Of a stretch of 25,000 bases of DNA, positions 6,765 through 13,976 are shown one piece after another. The notes beneath the pieces are model-generated. The model had not been told where the DNA came from. It searched no databases and saw nothing but the letters and a program-made list of their open reading frames with translations. The position numbers were made by a program, and so were the translations under genes. Every line of letters begins with the position of its first letter. Positions within the stretch are counted from its first letter, which is position 1. The stretch spans positions 1-25,000 of the forward strand of contig JAKDIS010000026.1 of the NCBI GenBank assembly GCA_030450335.1. Direction: 5' to 3'. The DNA is from Corynebacterium sp. (lineage in GTDB: Bacteria; Actinomycetota; Actinomycetes; Mycobacteriales; Mycobacteriaceae).

Positions 6765-8599
6765 GGGCGGCGTCACTGGCACCGGTGAACACCGGTGGGG
6801 ACGACGGCGAGCCGGTGCGCACCTTCCCGCTGGCCACGTGGGCGCAGGCGCGCCGCGAGGTCGCAGCGCAGGCGCGCACGGTGCCGCACGCGCGCAGCCA
6901 GGCGTTGTTCGCCTTCGTGCTGCTGGCGATCGGGTCGACCTGCACGGTCACCATCCCGCGGCTGCTCGGGCGCATCGTCGACATCGTGTCCACCGCCTCG
7001 GCGACCTCCGATGTCGCCCGGGCCGAGGGCGACCTGTGGCGCACCGCCGCGGTGATGGTCGCGGTGGCCGTCGGCGCCGGCGTGTTCAACGGGGCCGGCT
7101 ACTTCATCCTCGCCCGCCTGTCCGAGCGACTGATCGCCAACCTGCGTGAGCAGATGGTGGGGACGGCCCTGGGCCTGCCTATGCACGAGGTGGAGGACGC
7201 CGGCACCGGCGACGTGGTCAGCCGCTCGACCGACGACGTGGCCCAGGTGTCCGCGGCGATCATGGAGGCGCTGCCGATCCTGTCGGGCGCGGTGTTCGTC
7301 ATCGGTGCCACGGCGATCAGCCTGCTGACCGTGGACTGGCGTTTCCTGCTGATCATCCTGGTGGTGTCCCCGGTGTACTGGTTCGCCGCCCGGTCCTACC
7401 TGCGTCGGGCGCCTGCGCTGTACGCCGCGGAGCGGGCGTCGATGGGGCTGCGCGCCCGCCGCGTCCTGGAGGCCATCCACGGCCGGGCCACGGTGCGCGC
7501 CTTCCGGATGGAGGAGGAGATGCACGGCCGCATCGCCGACTCCTCGCGCCAGGTGATGACCAACGCGGTCAGCGCCAACCGCGTGATGGTCGTGCTGATG
7601 AACAAGATGCTCGTCGCCGAGCTCGTGATGCTCGGCACCGCGATCGTGCTCGGCTTCGTGCTGGTCGACCACGGTGTGCTGGGGGTGGGCGCGGTGACCG
7701 CGGCGACGCTGATGCTCATCCGCGTGCGTGGCCCGTTGCAGCAGATCATGCGGGTGCTGGACGTGGCGCAGTCCGGCTACGCCTCCCTGGCGCGCATCGT
7801 GGGCGTGACGGTGGACCCGCCGCGTCCGGTGCAGGACGCCGGGGCGCCCGCGCCGCGCGGCGAGGTGCGCCTGTCCGGCGTGGACTTCCGCTACGGGACG
7901 GATTCCTGGGCGGTGGAGGACGTGAACTTCACCATCGAACCCGGGCGCACGGTGGCCCTGGTCGGTGCCTCGGGGGCGGGCAAGACGACCGTCGCCACCC
8001 TGCTGGCGGGGCTGCGTGAGCCCAGCGCCGGTGCGGTCACGGTGGACGGGGTGGCTGTCACGGCCCTGTCCGACGACGAGCGTGCCGACCGGTTGGCGTT
8101 GGTGTCGCAGGAGGTGCACACCTTCTCCGGGACGCTGCGCGACGACCTGGGCCTGGCGGTGGACGAGGAGTCCGGCAGCGTCGACGACGACACCCTCGTC
8201 GACGCTCTGGAGCAGGTCGGTGCCGGGGACTGGTTCCGCCGGTTGGCCGACGGACTGGACACCGTGGTCGGTGCCCGTGGCCTGGTGGCGGACCCGGTGG
8301 TCGCCCAGCAGATCGCCCTGGCCCGGGTGCTGCTGCGCGATCCGCGGGTGGTGGTGCTCGACGAGGCGACGGCCGAGGCCGGTTCGGCCGGCGCACAGGC
8401 CCTGGAGGCCGCGGCACGGCGGCTCACCGAGGGGCGCACCGCGTTGACGGTGGCGCACCGCCTGGACCAGGCGCGTCTGGCGGACGAGGTGCTGGTGATG
8501 GAGGACGGCCGCATCGTGGAGCAGGGTCCCCACGACGACCTCGTGGCCGCCGGCGGACGTTACGCCCAACTGTGGGAGGTCTGGTCGCGCGGCCGGTAG
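6761..8599 (+). CDS. ABC exporter half-transporter with intact Walker motifs but no signature motif
   Basis: A 612-residue half-transporter, membrane domain about 45-345 and nucleotide-binding domain about 367-600. Walker A GASGAGKTT (402-410), Q-loop Q450, Walker B VVVLDEAT with D534/E535, and H-loop H566 are present. The LSGGQ signature is replaced by ADPVV (510-514) within an otherwise alignable context (VGARGL before, IALARVLL after), and the D-loop aspartate is lost (TAEAGS). These losses mirror those of the partner at 5115. ATG 6761 is chosen because GGAGG lies 7 bp upstream and it overlaps the previous stop; the open frame reaches further upstream only through Arg-rich shadow sequence. 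Likely partner in a heterodimeric exporter; substrate unknown. Confidence 0.88.
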   Translation: MRAASLAPVNTGGDDGEPVRTFPLATWAQARREVAAQARTVPHARSQALFAFVLLAIGSTCTVTIPRLLGRIVDIVSTASATSDVARAEGDLWRTAAVMVAVAVGAGVFNGAGYFILARLSERLIANLREQMVGTALGLPMHEVEDAGTGDVVSRSTDDVAQVSAAIMEALPILSGAVFVIGATAISLLTVDWRFLLIILVVSPVYWFAARSYLRRAPALYAAERASMGLRARRVLEAIHGRATVRAFRMEEEMHGRIADSSRQVMTNAVSANRVMVVLMNKMLVAELVMLGTAIVLGFVLVDHGVLGVGAVTAATLMLIRVRGPLQQIMRVLDVAQSGYASLARIVGVTVDPPRPVQDAGAPAPRGEVRLSGVDFRYGTDSWAVEDVNFTIEPGRTVALVGASGAGKTTVATLLAGLREPSAGAVTVDGVAVTALSDDERADRLALVSQEVHTFSGTLRDDLGLAVDEESGSVDDDTLVDALEQVGAGDWFRRLADGLDTVVGARGLVADPVVAQQIALARVLLRDPRVVVLDEATAEAGSAGAQALEAAARRLTEGRTALTVAHRLDQARLADEVLVMEDGRIVEQGPHDDLVAAGGRYAQLWEVWSRGR

Positions 8600-8607
8600 G
8601 GGAGCCT

Positions 8608-8649
8608 GGATTCAAGGCGAAAGGAATCCGTCGGGCAGGGGGCCGACGG
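8608..8649 (+). terminator. Two adjacent hairpins after the ABC pair
   Basis: GGATTC-N10-GAATCC (8608-8629) is followed by CCGTCGG-N8-CCGACGG (8628-8649), overlapping by two bases so that only one can form fully at a time. They begin 9 bp after the stop codon. No T-tract. A terminator isolating the ABC transcript from the cysH promoter is likely but not proven. Confidence 0.45.
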
Positions 8650-8667
8650 TGGGGGACACGGCGATTG

Positions 8668-8683
8668 CAGACCTCTCGGTCTA
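8668..8683. promoter_or_regulatory. McbR-type operator, distal cysH site
   Basis: CAGAC-CTCTCG-GTCTA matches the TAGAC-N6-GTCTA consensus with one deviating end base. It lies about 64 bp upstream of the -35 hexamer and could act with the proximal site, for example by looping, or serve an unrecognised transcript. Confidence 0.6.
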
Positions 8684-8704
8684 TGGGATGCATGGCTGTT
8701 GACC

Positions 8705-8723
8705 AGTATCAACAAATGATACT
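8705..8723. repeat. Long inverted repeat upstream of the cysH promoter
   Basis: AGTATCA-ACAAA-TGATACT is a perfect 7-bp inverted repeat centred about 33 bp upstream of the -35, flanked by GACC on the left and GGGTC on the right. It lies in a distinctly AT-rich patch of this GC-rich window. The position suits an activator; in C. glutamicum the ROK-type regulator CysR controls these genes, but I cannot confirm that this is its site. Confidence 0.55.
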
Positions 8724-8746
8724 TGGGTCCATACATGAAAAACCGG

Positions 8747-8775
8747 TTGCTCCGGTGGTCGCTCTGCTCTAGTCT
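8747..8775 (+). promoter_or_regulatory. Likely cysH operon promoter
   Basis: TTGCTC (8747-8752) and TAGTCT (8770-8775) are spaced 17 bp, the same -10 hexamer and spacing as the sir promoter. The expected start is near 8782-8784, with a McbR-type operator a few bases after it. Confidence 0.55.
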
Positions 8776-8789
8776 TGTGCCCTATGGCG

Positions 8790-8805
8790 CAGACCGACCG
8801 GTCTG
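8790..8805. promoter_or_regulatory. McbR-type operator, proximal cysH site
   Basis: CAGAC-CGACCG-GTCTG lies directly downstream of the expected transcription start, where a bound repressor would block promoter clearance. It corresponds to the 1884-1899 site at sir. Confidence 0.65.
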
Positions 8806-8921
8806 TTGGGTGCCGGTCGTACCGCGATCCACACGTGACGACGACAGCCCGACACAGCAACACGGCAGCACGGCAACACCCCCAGAGACCAACCGGCGAA
8901 CGGCAGGGAAGAAGAGCAGGA

Positions 8922-9758
8922 ATGACGAACACAGGACCAGAGGTCGGATTCGCGACTCTCACCGGCCTGATCGGCGTGACCGGCACCCGGGCAGAGCAGG
9001 AGGCTCCGGCGCTCACGGACCCGGAGGTCAGCCCGGAGGGCGCGCCGACGACGACCACCCACCTCACCGAGGAGCAGACCGCCGCCCACCAGGCACTCGT
9101 CGACGAGTGGAACGACAAGCTCGACGGCGCCACCGCCGAGCAGATCCTCGACTGGGTCAACGAGCACGTCACCGGCACGGTGGCGGTCACCATGTCCATG
9201 CAGGACACCGTCCTGGCCGAACTCGCCGAGGGCCGTGTCCACGACGCGGAGATGGTCTTCCTCGACACCGGCTACCACTTCGACGAGACCATCGACGTGG
9301 CCAAGGACGTGGACGAGCGCTACACGCTGCCGCTGCGCACCGTGGAGCCGGTCTACTCCGTGAAGAAGCAGGACGAGGTCTACGGCCGCGACCTGTACAA
9401 GCGCAGCCCCACGGCCTGCTGCCGGATGCGCAAGGTCGAGCCGCTGGCCCGGATGCTCAACCCCTACGAGGCGTGGATCTCCGGTGTGAAGCGGGTCGAC
9501 AGCGAACTGCGTAAGGACACCCCGATCCTGGACGTGGACCGCACCGGCCGGCTGAAGATCAACCCGATCGCCGCGTGGAGCGACCAGGACGTCGAGGACT
9601 ACATCGAGTCCCACGACCTGATCATCCACCCGCTGACCCGCCAGGGCTACCCCTCCATCGGGTGCGCGACCTGCACCATGCCGGTCGCCCCCGGCGACGA
9701 CCCCCGTTCCGGCCGTTGGGCCAACTCAACCAAGACAGAATGCGGACTCCACCTGTGA
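8922..9758 (+). CDS. cysH: Assimilatory APS (adenylylsulfate) reductase CysH
   Basis: Reduces adenylylsulfate to sulfite. The 278-residue protein carries CC at 166-167 and CxxC at C248/C251, the four-cysteine set that binds a [4Fe-4S] cluster in APS reductases and is absent from PAPS-specific enzymes. The C-terminal KTECGLH holds the catalytic cysteine C274. No cysC is seen nearby, consistent with direct use of APS. ATG 8922 is chosen because the protein then aligns with corynebacterial CysH from near its start (the DPEVSPEG stretch at 33-40); a purine-rich stretch precedes it, with short spacing. The frame is open upstream to ATG 8784, which could be a leaderless start adding 46 residues. 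First gene of an overlapping cysH-cysD-cysN-chelatase-cysZ operon. Confidence 0.95.
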   Translation: MTNTGPEVGFATLTGLIGVTGTRAEQEAPALTDPEVSPEGAPTTTTHLTEEQTAAHQALVDEWNDKLDGATAEQILDWVNEHVTGTVAVTMSMQDTVLAELAEGRVHDAEMVFLDTGYHFDETIDVAKDVDERYTLPLRTVEPVYSVKKQDEVYGRDLYKRSPTACCRMRKVEPLARMLNPYEAWISGVKRVDSELRKDTPILDVDRTGRLKINPIAAWSDQDVEDYIESHDLIIHPLTRQGYPSIGCATCTMPVAPGDDPRSGRWANSTKTECGLHL

Positions 9759-10672
9759 CTACTGCGACAGAACACTCCACCCTGACCCCCCACCTGGCCA
9801 GCCTCGAGGCCGAGGCCATCGAGATCCTGCGCGAGGTCGCCGGCCAGTTCGAGCGTCCCGCGCTGCTGTTCTCCGGCGGCAAGGACTCCGTCGTCGTCCT
9901 GGAGCTGGCCAAGCGTGCCTTCGCCCCGGCGGCGGTGCCCTTCGAGCTGGTGCACGTCGACACCGGGCACAACTTCCCGGAGGTCATCGAGTTCCGCGAC
10001 CGCGTCGCCGAGGACCCGCGCATCACCCTGCACGTCGCGCACGTGCAGGACTGGATCGACTCCGGCGCGATCCAGGAGCGTCCGGACGGCACCCGTAACC
10101 CGCTGCAGACCGTCCCGCTGGTCGAGACGATCCAGGACCGCGGCTACGACGCCGTGCTCGGCGGCGCCCGCCGCGACGAGGAGAAGGCGCGCGCCAAGGA
10201 GCGGGTCTTCTCCGTGCGCGACTCCTTCGGCGGCTGGAACCCGCGCCGGCAGCGTCCCGAGCTGTGGGGCCTGTACAACGGCCGCCACCAGGCGGGCGAG
10301 AACATCCGCGTGTTCCCGATCTCGAACTGGACGGAAGCCGACATCTGGGACTACCTGCGTGCCCGCGACGTCGAGATCCCCGACATCTACTACTCCCACG
10401 ACCGTGAGGTCTTCGCCCGTGGCGGCATGTGGCTGACCGCCGGCGAGTGGGGCGGTCCCGCCGAGGGCGAGACCGTGGAGACCCGTACCGTGCGCTACCG
10501 CACCGTCGGTGACATGTCCTGCACCGGCGCGGTCCTGTCGGACGCGGCGACGATCGACGAGGTCATCGACGAGATCCGCCTGTCCACCACCACCGAACGT
10601 GGCGCCACCCGTGCCGACGACAAGCTCTCCGAGTCCTCCATGGAGGACCGCAAGAAGGAAGGTTACTTCTGA
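9755..10672 (+). CDS. cysD: Sulfate adenylyltransferase subunit 2 CysD
   Basis: Catalytic subunit of ATP sulfurylase, making APS from sulfate and ATP together with the GTPase CysN. The PP-motif SGGKDS lies at residues 40-45, followed by the CysD segments HVDTGHNFPEV and LGGARRDEEKARAKERV; the C-terminus MEDRKKEGYF is typical. The start is GTG 9755, overlapping the cysH stop as GTGA; this gives the usual N-terminus for corynebacterial CysD. An ATG 15 bp earlier (9740) is possible but less likely. At 305 residues it is full length, and it overlaps cysN by one base. Confidence 0.96.
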   Translation: MTTATEHSTLTPHLASLEAEAIEILREVAGQFERPALLFSGGKDSVVVLELAKRAFAPAAVPFELVHVDTGHNFPEVIEFRDRVAEDPRITLHVAHVQDWIDSGAIQERPDGTRNPLQTVPLVETIQDRGYDAVLGGARRDEEKARAKERVFSVRDSFGGWNPRRQRPELWGLYNGRHQAGENIRVFPISNWTEADIWDYLRARDVEIPDIYYSHDREVFARGGMWLTAGEWGGPAEGETVETRTVRYRTVGDMSCTGAVLSDAATIDEVIDEIRLSTTTERGATRADDKLSESSMEDRKKEGYF

Positions 10673-12024
10673 TGACCGCCGCTACCGCCACCCCCGTGAG
10701 CGCCGACAGCGCCGCCGAGAACGCCGACGCCGAGAACGTCGACAACTCCACCGTCCCGACGCTGCGCCTGTGCACCGCCGGCTCCGTCGACGACGGCAAG
10801 TCCACCTTCGTCGGACGCCTGCTGCACGACACCAAGTCCATCCTCGCCGACCAGTACGAGGCGGTGGAGCGCGTCTCCGCCGCCAAGGGCCTGGAGAACC
10901 CGGACCTGTCCCTGCTGGTCGACGGCCTGCGCGCCGAGCGTGAGCAGGGCATCACCATCGACGTGGCCTACCGCTACTTCGCCACCGACAAGCGCTCCTT
11001 CATCCTGGCCGACTGCCCCGGCCACGTGCAGTACACGCGCAACACCGTGACCGGACTGTCCACGTCCGACCTGGTCATCGTGCTGATCGACGCACGCAAC
11101 GGCGTGATCGAGCAGACCCGCCGCCACCTCACCGTGGCCGCGATGATGAAGACCTCCCAGGTGGTCGTCGCCGTGAACAAGATCGACGCCGTCGACTTCG
11201 ACGAGGGCATCTTCCGCTCGATCACCTCCGAGGTCCGCGACCTCGCCGGGGAGCTGGGCCTGCCGAAGATCGACGTGGTGCCGACCTCCGCGCTGCTCGG
11301 CGACAACGTGGTCTCCCCGTCGGAGAACACCCCCTGGTACGGCGGCCCGACCGTGCTCGACATCCTGGAGAAGGCCCGCCCGGCCCGCGTCAACGCCGGC
11401 AAGGTCCGCGGTCTGCGCTTCCCGGTGCAGGTCGTCATCCGCGACCACGCCACCGACTACCGCGGCTACGCAGGACGCCTCACGTCCGGTTCCGTCGCCG
11501 TCGGCGACACCGTCTCGGTCGGCGGCCATGACGGCCGCACCACCACCGTGGCCGGCATCGACGGCCCGGCCGGGGAGCAGGAACGCGCCGAGCGTGGCGA
11601 GTCCGTGACCCTGCGCCTGGCCGACGACATCGACATCTCCCGTGGCGACCTCATCGCCTCCGACGTGGAGGGTGACGCGGTCCCGGCCCCGTCGAACTCC
11701 GTCAACGCGCTGGTCTTCCAGCTCGCCGAGACGCCGGTGAAGGTCCGCGGCAACGTCCTGCTGCGCTACGGTTCCGCCACCGTGCGTGCCCGCGTCGACG
11801 AGATCGTCAGCCGCGTGCACATCCTCGACGAGAACGAGGAGGACGGCGACCTCGGCACCGAGCTCGCCCTCAACGACATCGCCGAGGTGCGCGTCACCGT
11901 CGCCGAGCCGCTGCCCTTCGAGGCCTACCGCCGTGGCGGCCGCGTCGGTTCCTTCCTGCTGATCAACCCGTCGACCGGTGACACGCTCACCGCCGGGCTG
12001 GTCACCGAGGGGAACCAGGGCTGA
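10672..12024 (+). CDS. cysN: Sulfate adenylyltransferase subunit 1 CysN (GTPase)
   Basis: An EF-Tu-like GTPase that drives APS formation by CysD. GTPase motifs: G1 GSVDDGKS (37-44), G2 around GITID (93-97), G3 DCPGH (114-118), G4 NKID (169-172), followed by two beta-barrel domains. At 450 residues it has no fused APS kinase, unlike the mycobacterial CysNC. With the CC/CxxC-type CysH this points to a direct APS route. The first about 25 residues are Ala/Glu/Asn-rich and variable. The ATG overlaps the cysD stop (TGATG). Confidence 0.96.
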   Translation: MTAATATPVSADSAAENADAENVDNSTVPTLRLCTAGSVDDGKSTFVGRLLHDTKSILADQYEAVERVSAAKGLENPDLSLLVDGLRAEREQGITIDVAYRYFATDKRSFILADCPGHVQYTRNTVTGLSTSDLVIVLIDARNGVIEQTRRHLTVAAMMKTSQVVVAVNKIDAVDFDEGIFRSITSEVRDLAGELGLPKIDVVPTSALLGDNVVSPSENTPWYGGPTVLDILEKARPARVNAGKVRGLRFPVQVVIRDHATDYRGYAGRLTSGSVAVGDTVSVGGHDGRTTTVAGIDGPAGEQERAERGESVTLRLADDIDISRGDLIASDVEGDAVPAPSNSVNALVFQLAETPVKVRGNVLLRYGSATVRARVDEIVSRVHILDENEEDGDLGTELALNDIAEVRVTVAEPLPFEAYRRGGRVGSFLLINPSTGDTLTAGLVTEGNQG

Positions 12025-12026
12025 CC

Positions 12027-12791
12027 GTGCCGGGGGAGGCCGGAGCGCGCGTCCCGGTGATCTGCCTGGCGCACGGCTCCCGGCACCCGGCGTCGGACGC
12101 CGCGGTCGTCGACATCGCCGACGCCGTCGCCGGTCTCACCGGCGGCGTCGTGCGCGCCGCCTACCTCGACTTCTCGCCCTCCACGCTGACCACCGTCACC
12201 CGGGTGCTGGCGGCCGAGGGGCACCGCGAGGCGGTTATCGTCCCGCTGCTGTTCACCACCGCCTTCCACATGACCACCGACGTGCCCGAGGCGATCGCCG
12301 AGGCCACCGCGGAAACCGGCATGGACCTGCACCTGGCCGGTGGAGTGGGCACCGGCGAGGACCTCGCCGGGCTGCTCGCCGTGCGTATCGCCGCCCGCCA
12401 TACGGCAGCTTCCCTCGTCCTTTATTCCGTGGGCTCCAGCGTGGCCGGGGCGAACGACACCGTCGCGGCCCTTGCGCAGGACGTCGGACGCCACCTCGGC
12501 GTCCCCGCGTACGCGCGCGTCGCCACCGGCGGGCCGTCGACCGGACCGGACGCCCTGGCGTCCTGCGTGGAAGACGCCGGTACAGGCGGCACCGCCGGCA
12601 CCGGAAACCCCGTGGCCGTCGAGCCGCTGTTCATCTGCCCGGGCCGGCTCTGGGACATCGCCGTCGACCGACTCGGTGAGCTCGACGTGCCGGTCTCACT
12701 CGGTGAACCCCTGGGTACCGCCGTCGCACCCCTGGTCGTGTCCCGGATCAACGCCGTCGTCGAAGTACAAGGAGAGGAGGGACCCCGGTGA
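12027..12791 (+). CDS. cysY: Sirohydrochlorin ferrochelatase of the CbiX/SirB family (CysY)
   Basis: Predicted to insert iron into sirohydrochlorin, the last step to siroheme, the cofactor of the sulfite reductase upstream. The 254-residue protein begins with VICLAHGSRHP, with metal-site His at H16, and a second key His at H81 in TTAFHMTTDVPEA; the two-domain length fits SirB-like chelatases. GTG 12027 starts 2 bp after the cysN stop, with a GA-rich stretch upstream. In the C. glutamicum cluster this position is called cysY. The assignment to iron rather than cobalt rests on context. Confidence 0.85.
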   Translation: MPGEAGARVPVICLAHGSRHPASDAAVVDIADAVAGLTGGVVRAAYLDFSPSTLTTVTRVLAAEGHREAVIVPLLFTTAFHMTTDVPEAIAEATAETGMDLHLAGGVGTGEDLAGLLAVRIAARHTAASLVLYSVGSSVAGANDTVAALAQDVGRHLGVPAYARVATGGPSTGPDALASCVEDAGTGGTAGTGNPVAVEPLFICPGRLWDIAVDRLGELDVPVSLGEPLGTAVAPLVVSRINAVVEVQGEEGPR

Positions 12792-13768
12792 AACTGCTGC
12801 TGTTCGCCGTCGCCGGCCTGATGGCCCAGCTCGTGGACGGGGCGCTGGGCATGGCCTTCGGCGTCACCGCCACCACGATGCTCATCCTGTCCGGCACCGC
12901 CCCGGCGCAGGCCAGCGCCGCCGTGCACTTCGCCGAGGTCGGCACGACCCTGTTCTCCGGGTTGGCGCACTGGCGGCTCAACAACGTGCACTGGCCGACC
13001 GTCGTCTTCCTCGGCATCCCCGGTGCCGTCGGCGCCTTCGCCGGGGCGACGGTGCTGTCCGGGCTGTCCACCGAGTCGGCCGAACCGGTGGTCTCCACAC
13101 TGCTCCTGCTGCTCGGCGCCTACGTGCTGATCCGCAGCGTGCTGGTGCCGTGGAAGAAGCCGGAGGGCGGGGACCCCGGCGACACAGGCGAAACCGTACC
13201 GGTGTCTTCGGGGTCGCGGCGTTCGCGCCTGGGCCTGGTCACCCTCGGGCTCGGCGGCGGTTTCCTCGACGCCTCCGGGGGCGGCGGCTGGGGGCCGGTC
13301 ACCACCTCCTCGCTGATGAGCGTGGGGCGTAGCGAGCCGCGCAAGATCATCGGCACCGTGAACACCGCCGAGTTCCTCGTCGCGGTGTCGGCCTCCCTCG
13401 GCTTCATCATCGGCCTGGAGCAGGTGCACGACTCCTGGCAGCCCGTCCTCGGCCTGCTGATCGGCGGTCTGATCGGCGCACCCATCGCGGCGTGGATCGT
13501 GACGGTCATCAAGCCGGACGTGCTCGGCGGCATCGTCGGCGCGGTGCTGGTGGCGCTCAACGGCGCCCGGGTCAGCGCCTCGCTGGGGTGGGCCGGGGGT
13601 CTGCTCACCGCCGTGACGGTGACGCTGTGCCTGGTCGTGATCGGCCGCGCCCTGCTCGCCCGCCGACGCAGGACGGCCGCAGCGGCGGCAGCGACCGCTG
13701 CGGCCGGGCCGTCCGGCGCGTCCGAGGCGTCCGGCCCGGTAGTTATCGCCGTAGACGCACAAAGGTGA
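12788..13768 (+). CDS. cysZ: Sulfate permease CysZ, TauE/SafE family
   Basis: A 326-residue membrane protein with about eight transmembrane segments and the two-fold pseudo-repeat of the TauE/SafE family: DGALGMAFGVTATTML at 17-32 and DASGGGGWGPVTTSSLM at 161-177. The charged loop at about 121-147 separates the halves. In C. glutamicum the gene at this place is the predicted sulfate importer of the assimilation cluster; it is unrelated to the enterobacterial CysZ. The start GTG 12788 overlaps the preceding stop as GTGA and has a strong GGAGAGGAGGG upstream. The C-terminus ends in an Ala-rich tail. Confidence 0.88.
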   Translation: MKLLLFAVAGLMAQLVDGALGMAFGVTATTMLILSGTAPAQASAAVHFAEVGTTLFSGLAHWRLNNVHWPTVVFLGIPGAVGAFAGATVLSGLSTESAEPVVSTLLLLLGAYVLIRSVLVPWKKPEGGDPGDTGETVPVSSGSRRSRLGLVTLGLGGGFLDASGGGGWGPVTTSSLMSVGRSEPRKIIGTVNTAEFLVAVSASLGFIIGLEQVHDSWQPVLGLLIGGLIGAPIAAWIVTVIKPDVLGGIVGAVLVALNGARVSASLGWAGGLLTAVTVTLCLVVIGRALLARRRRTAAAAAATAAAGPSGASEASGPVVIAVDAQR

Positions 13769-13830
13769 CACCCCCAGCCCGGGTGCACCGCCGCTTTCAC
13801 CCCCGGGTCGGGTGGGTTAAAGCACAGTAA

Positions 13831-13849
13831 TGGGGGTATTGAGATCAAT
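13831..13849. promoter_or_regulatory. RamA-like motif and adjoining palindrome upstream of pta
   Basis: TGGGGGT (13831-13837) fits the loose RamA consensus (A/C/T-G4-6-T/C); ACCCCCA (13770-13776) and ACCCCCG (13799-13805) fit its complement. RamA activates pta-ackA in C. glutamicum. The motif is short and G/C runs are common here, so chance is possible. ATTGA-GA-TCAAT (13838-13849) follows directly. Confidence 0.35.
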
Positions 13850-13863
13850 CGGACACCATTGCG

Positions 13864-13893
13864 TTGGTCGGGTTGAGTGATTCACGGCACAAT
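13864..13893 (+). promoter_or_regulatory. Possible pta-ackA promoter
   Basis: TTGGTC (13864-13869) and CACAAT (13888-13893) are spaced 18 bp. The hexamers are moderate matches. The expected start near 13900 leaves a leader of about 77 nt. Confidence 0.35.
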
Positions 13894-13924
13894 GGGGGAG
13901 GAACATCCCCCGCACCCGGGGTGC
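13894..13924 (+). repeat. Two consecutive inverted repeats at the pta transcription start/leader
   Basis: GGGGGA-GGAACA-TCCCCC (13894-13911) is followed at once by GCACCC-G-GGGTGC (13912-13924). They lie directly after the possible -10, so they could be operator DNA or, if transcription begins early enough, leader hairpins. Confidence 0.5.
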
Positions 13925-13976
13925 GACACCACACACCGGATGTGCCGGGGACCGTCGACCATGTGAAGGAGACCCC

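Larger units (their letters stand above)
8600..8921 (+). promoter_or_regulatory. Control region upstream of cysH
   Basis: A 322-bp gap without an independent gene. In order it holds the two hairpins after the ABC pair, a McbR-type site (8668-8683), an AT-rich patch with a long inverted repeat (8705-8723), a promoter (8747-8775), a second McbR-type site (8790-8805), and a leader of about 140 nt. The leader is open in frame with cysH from ATG 8784. Confidence 0.7.
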
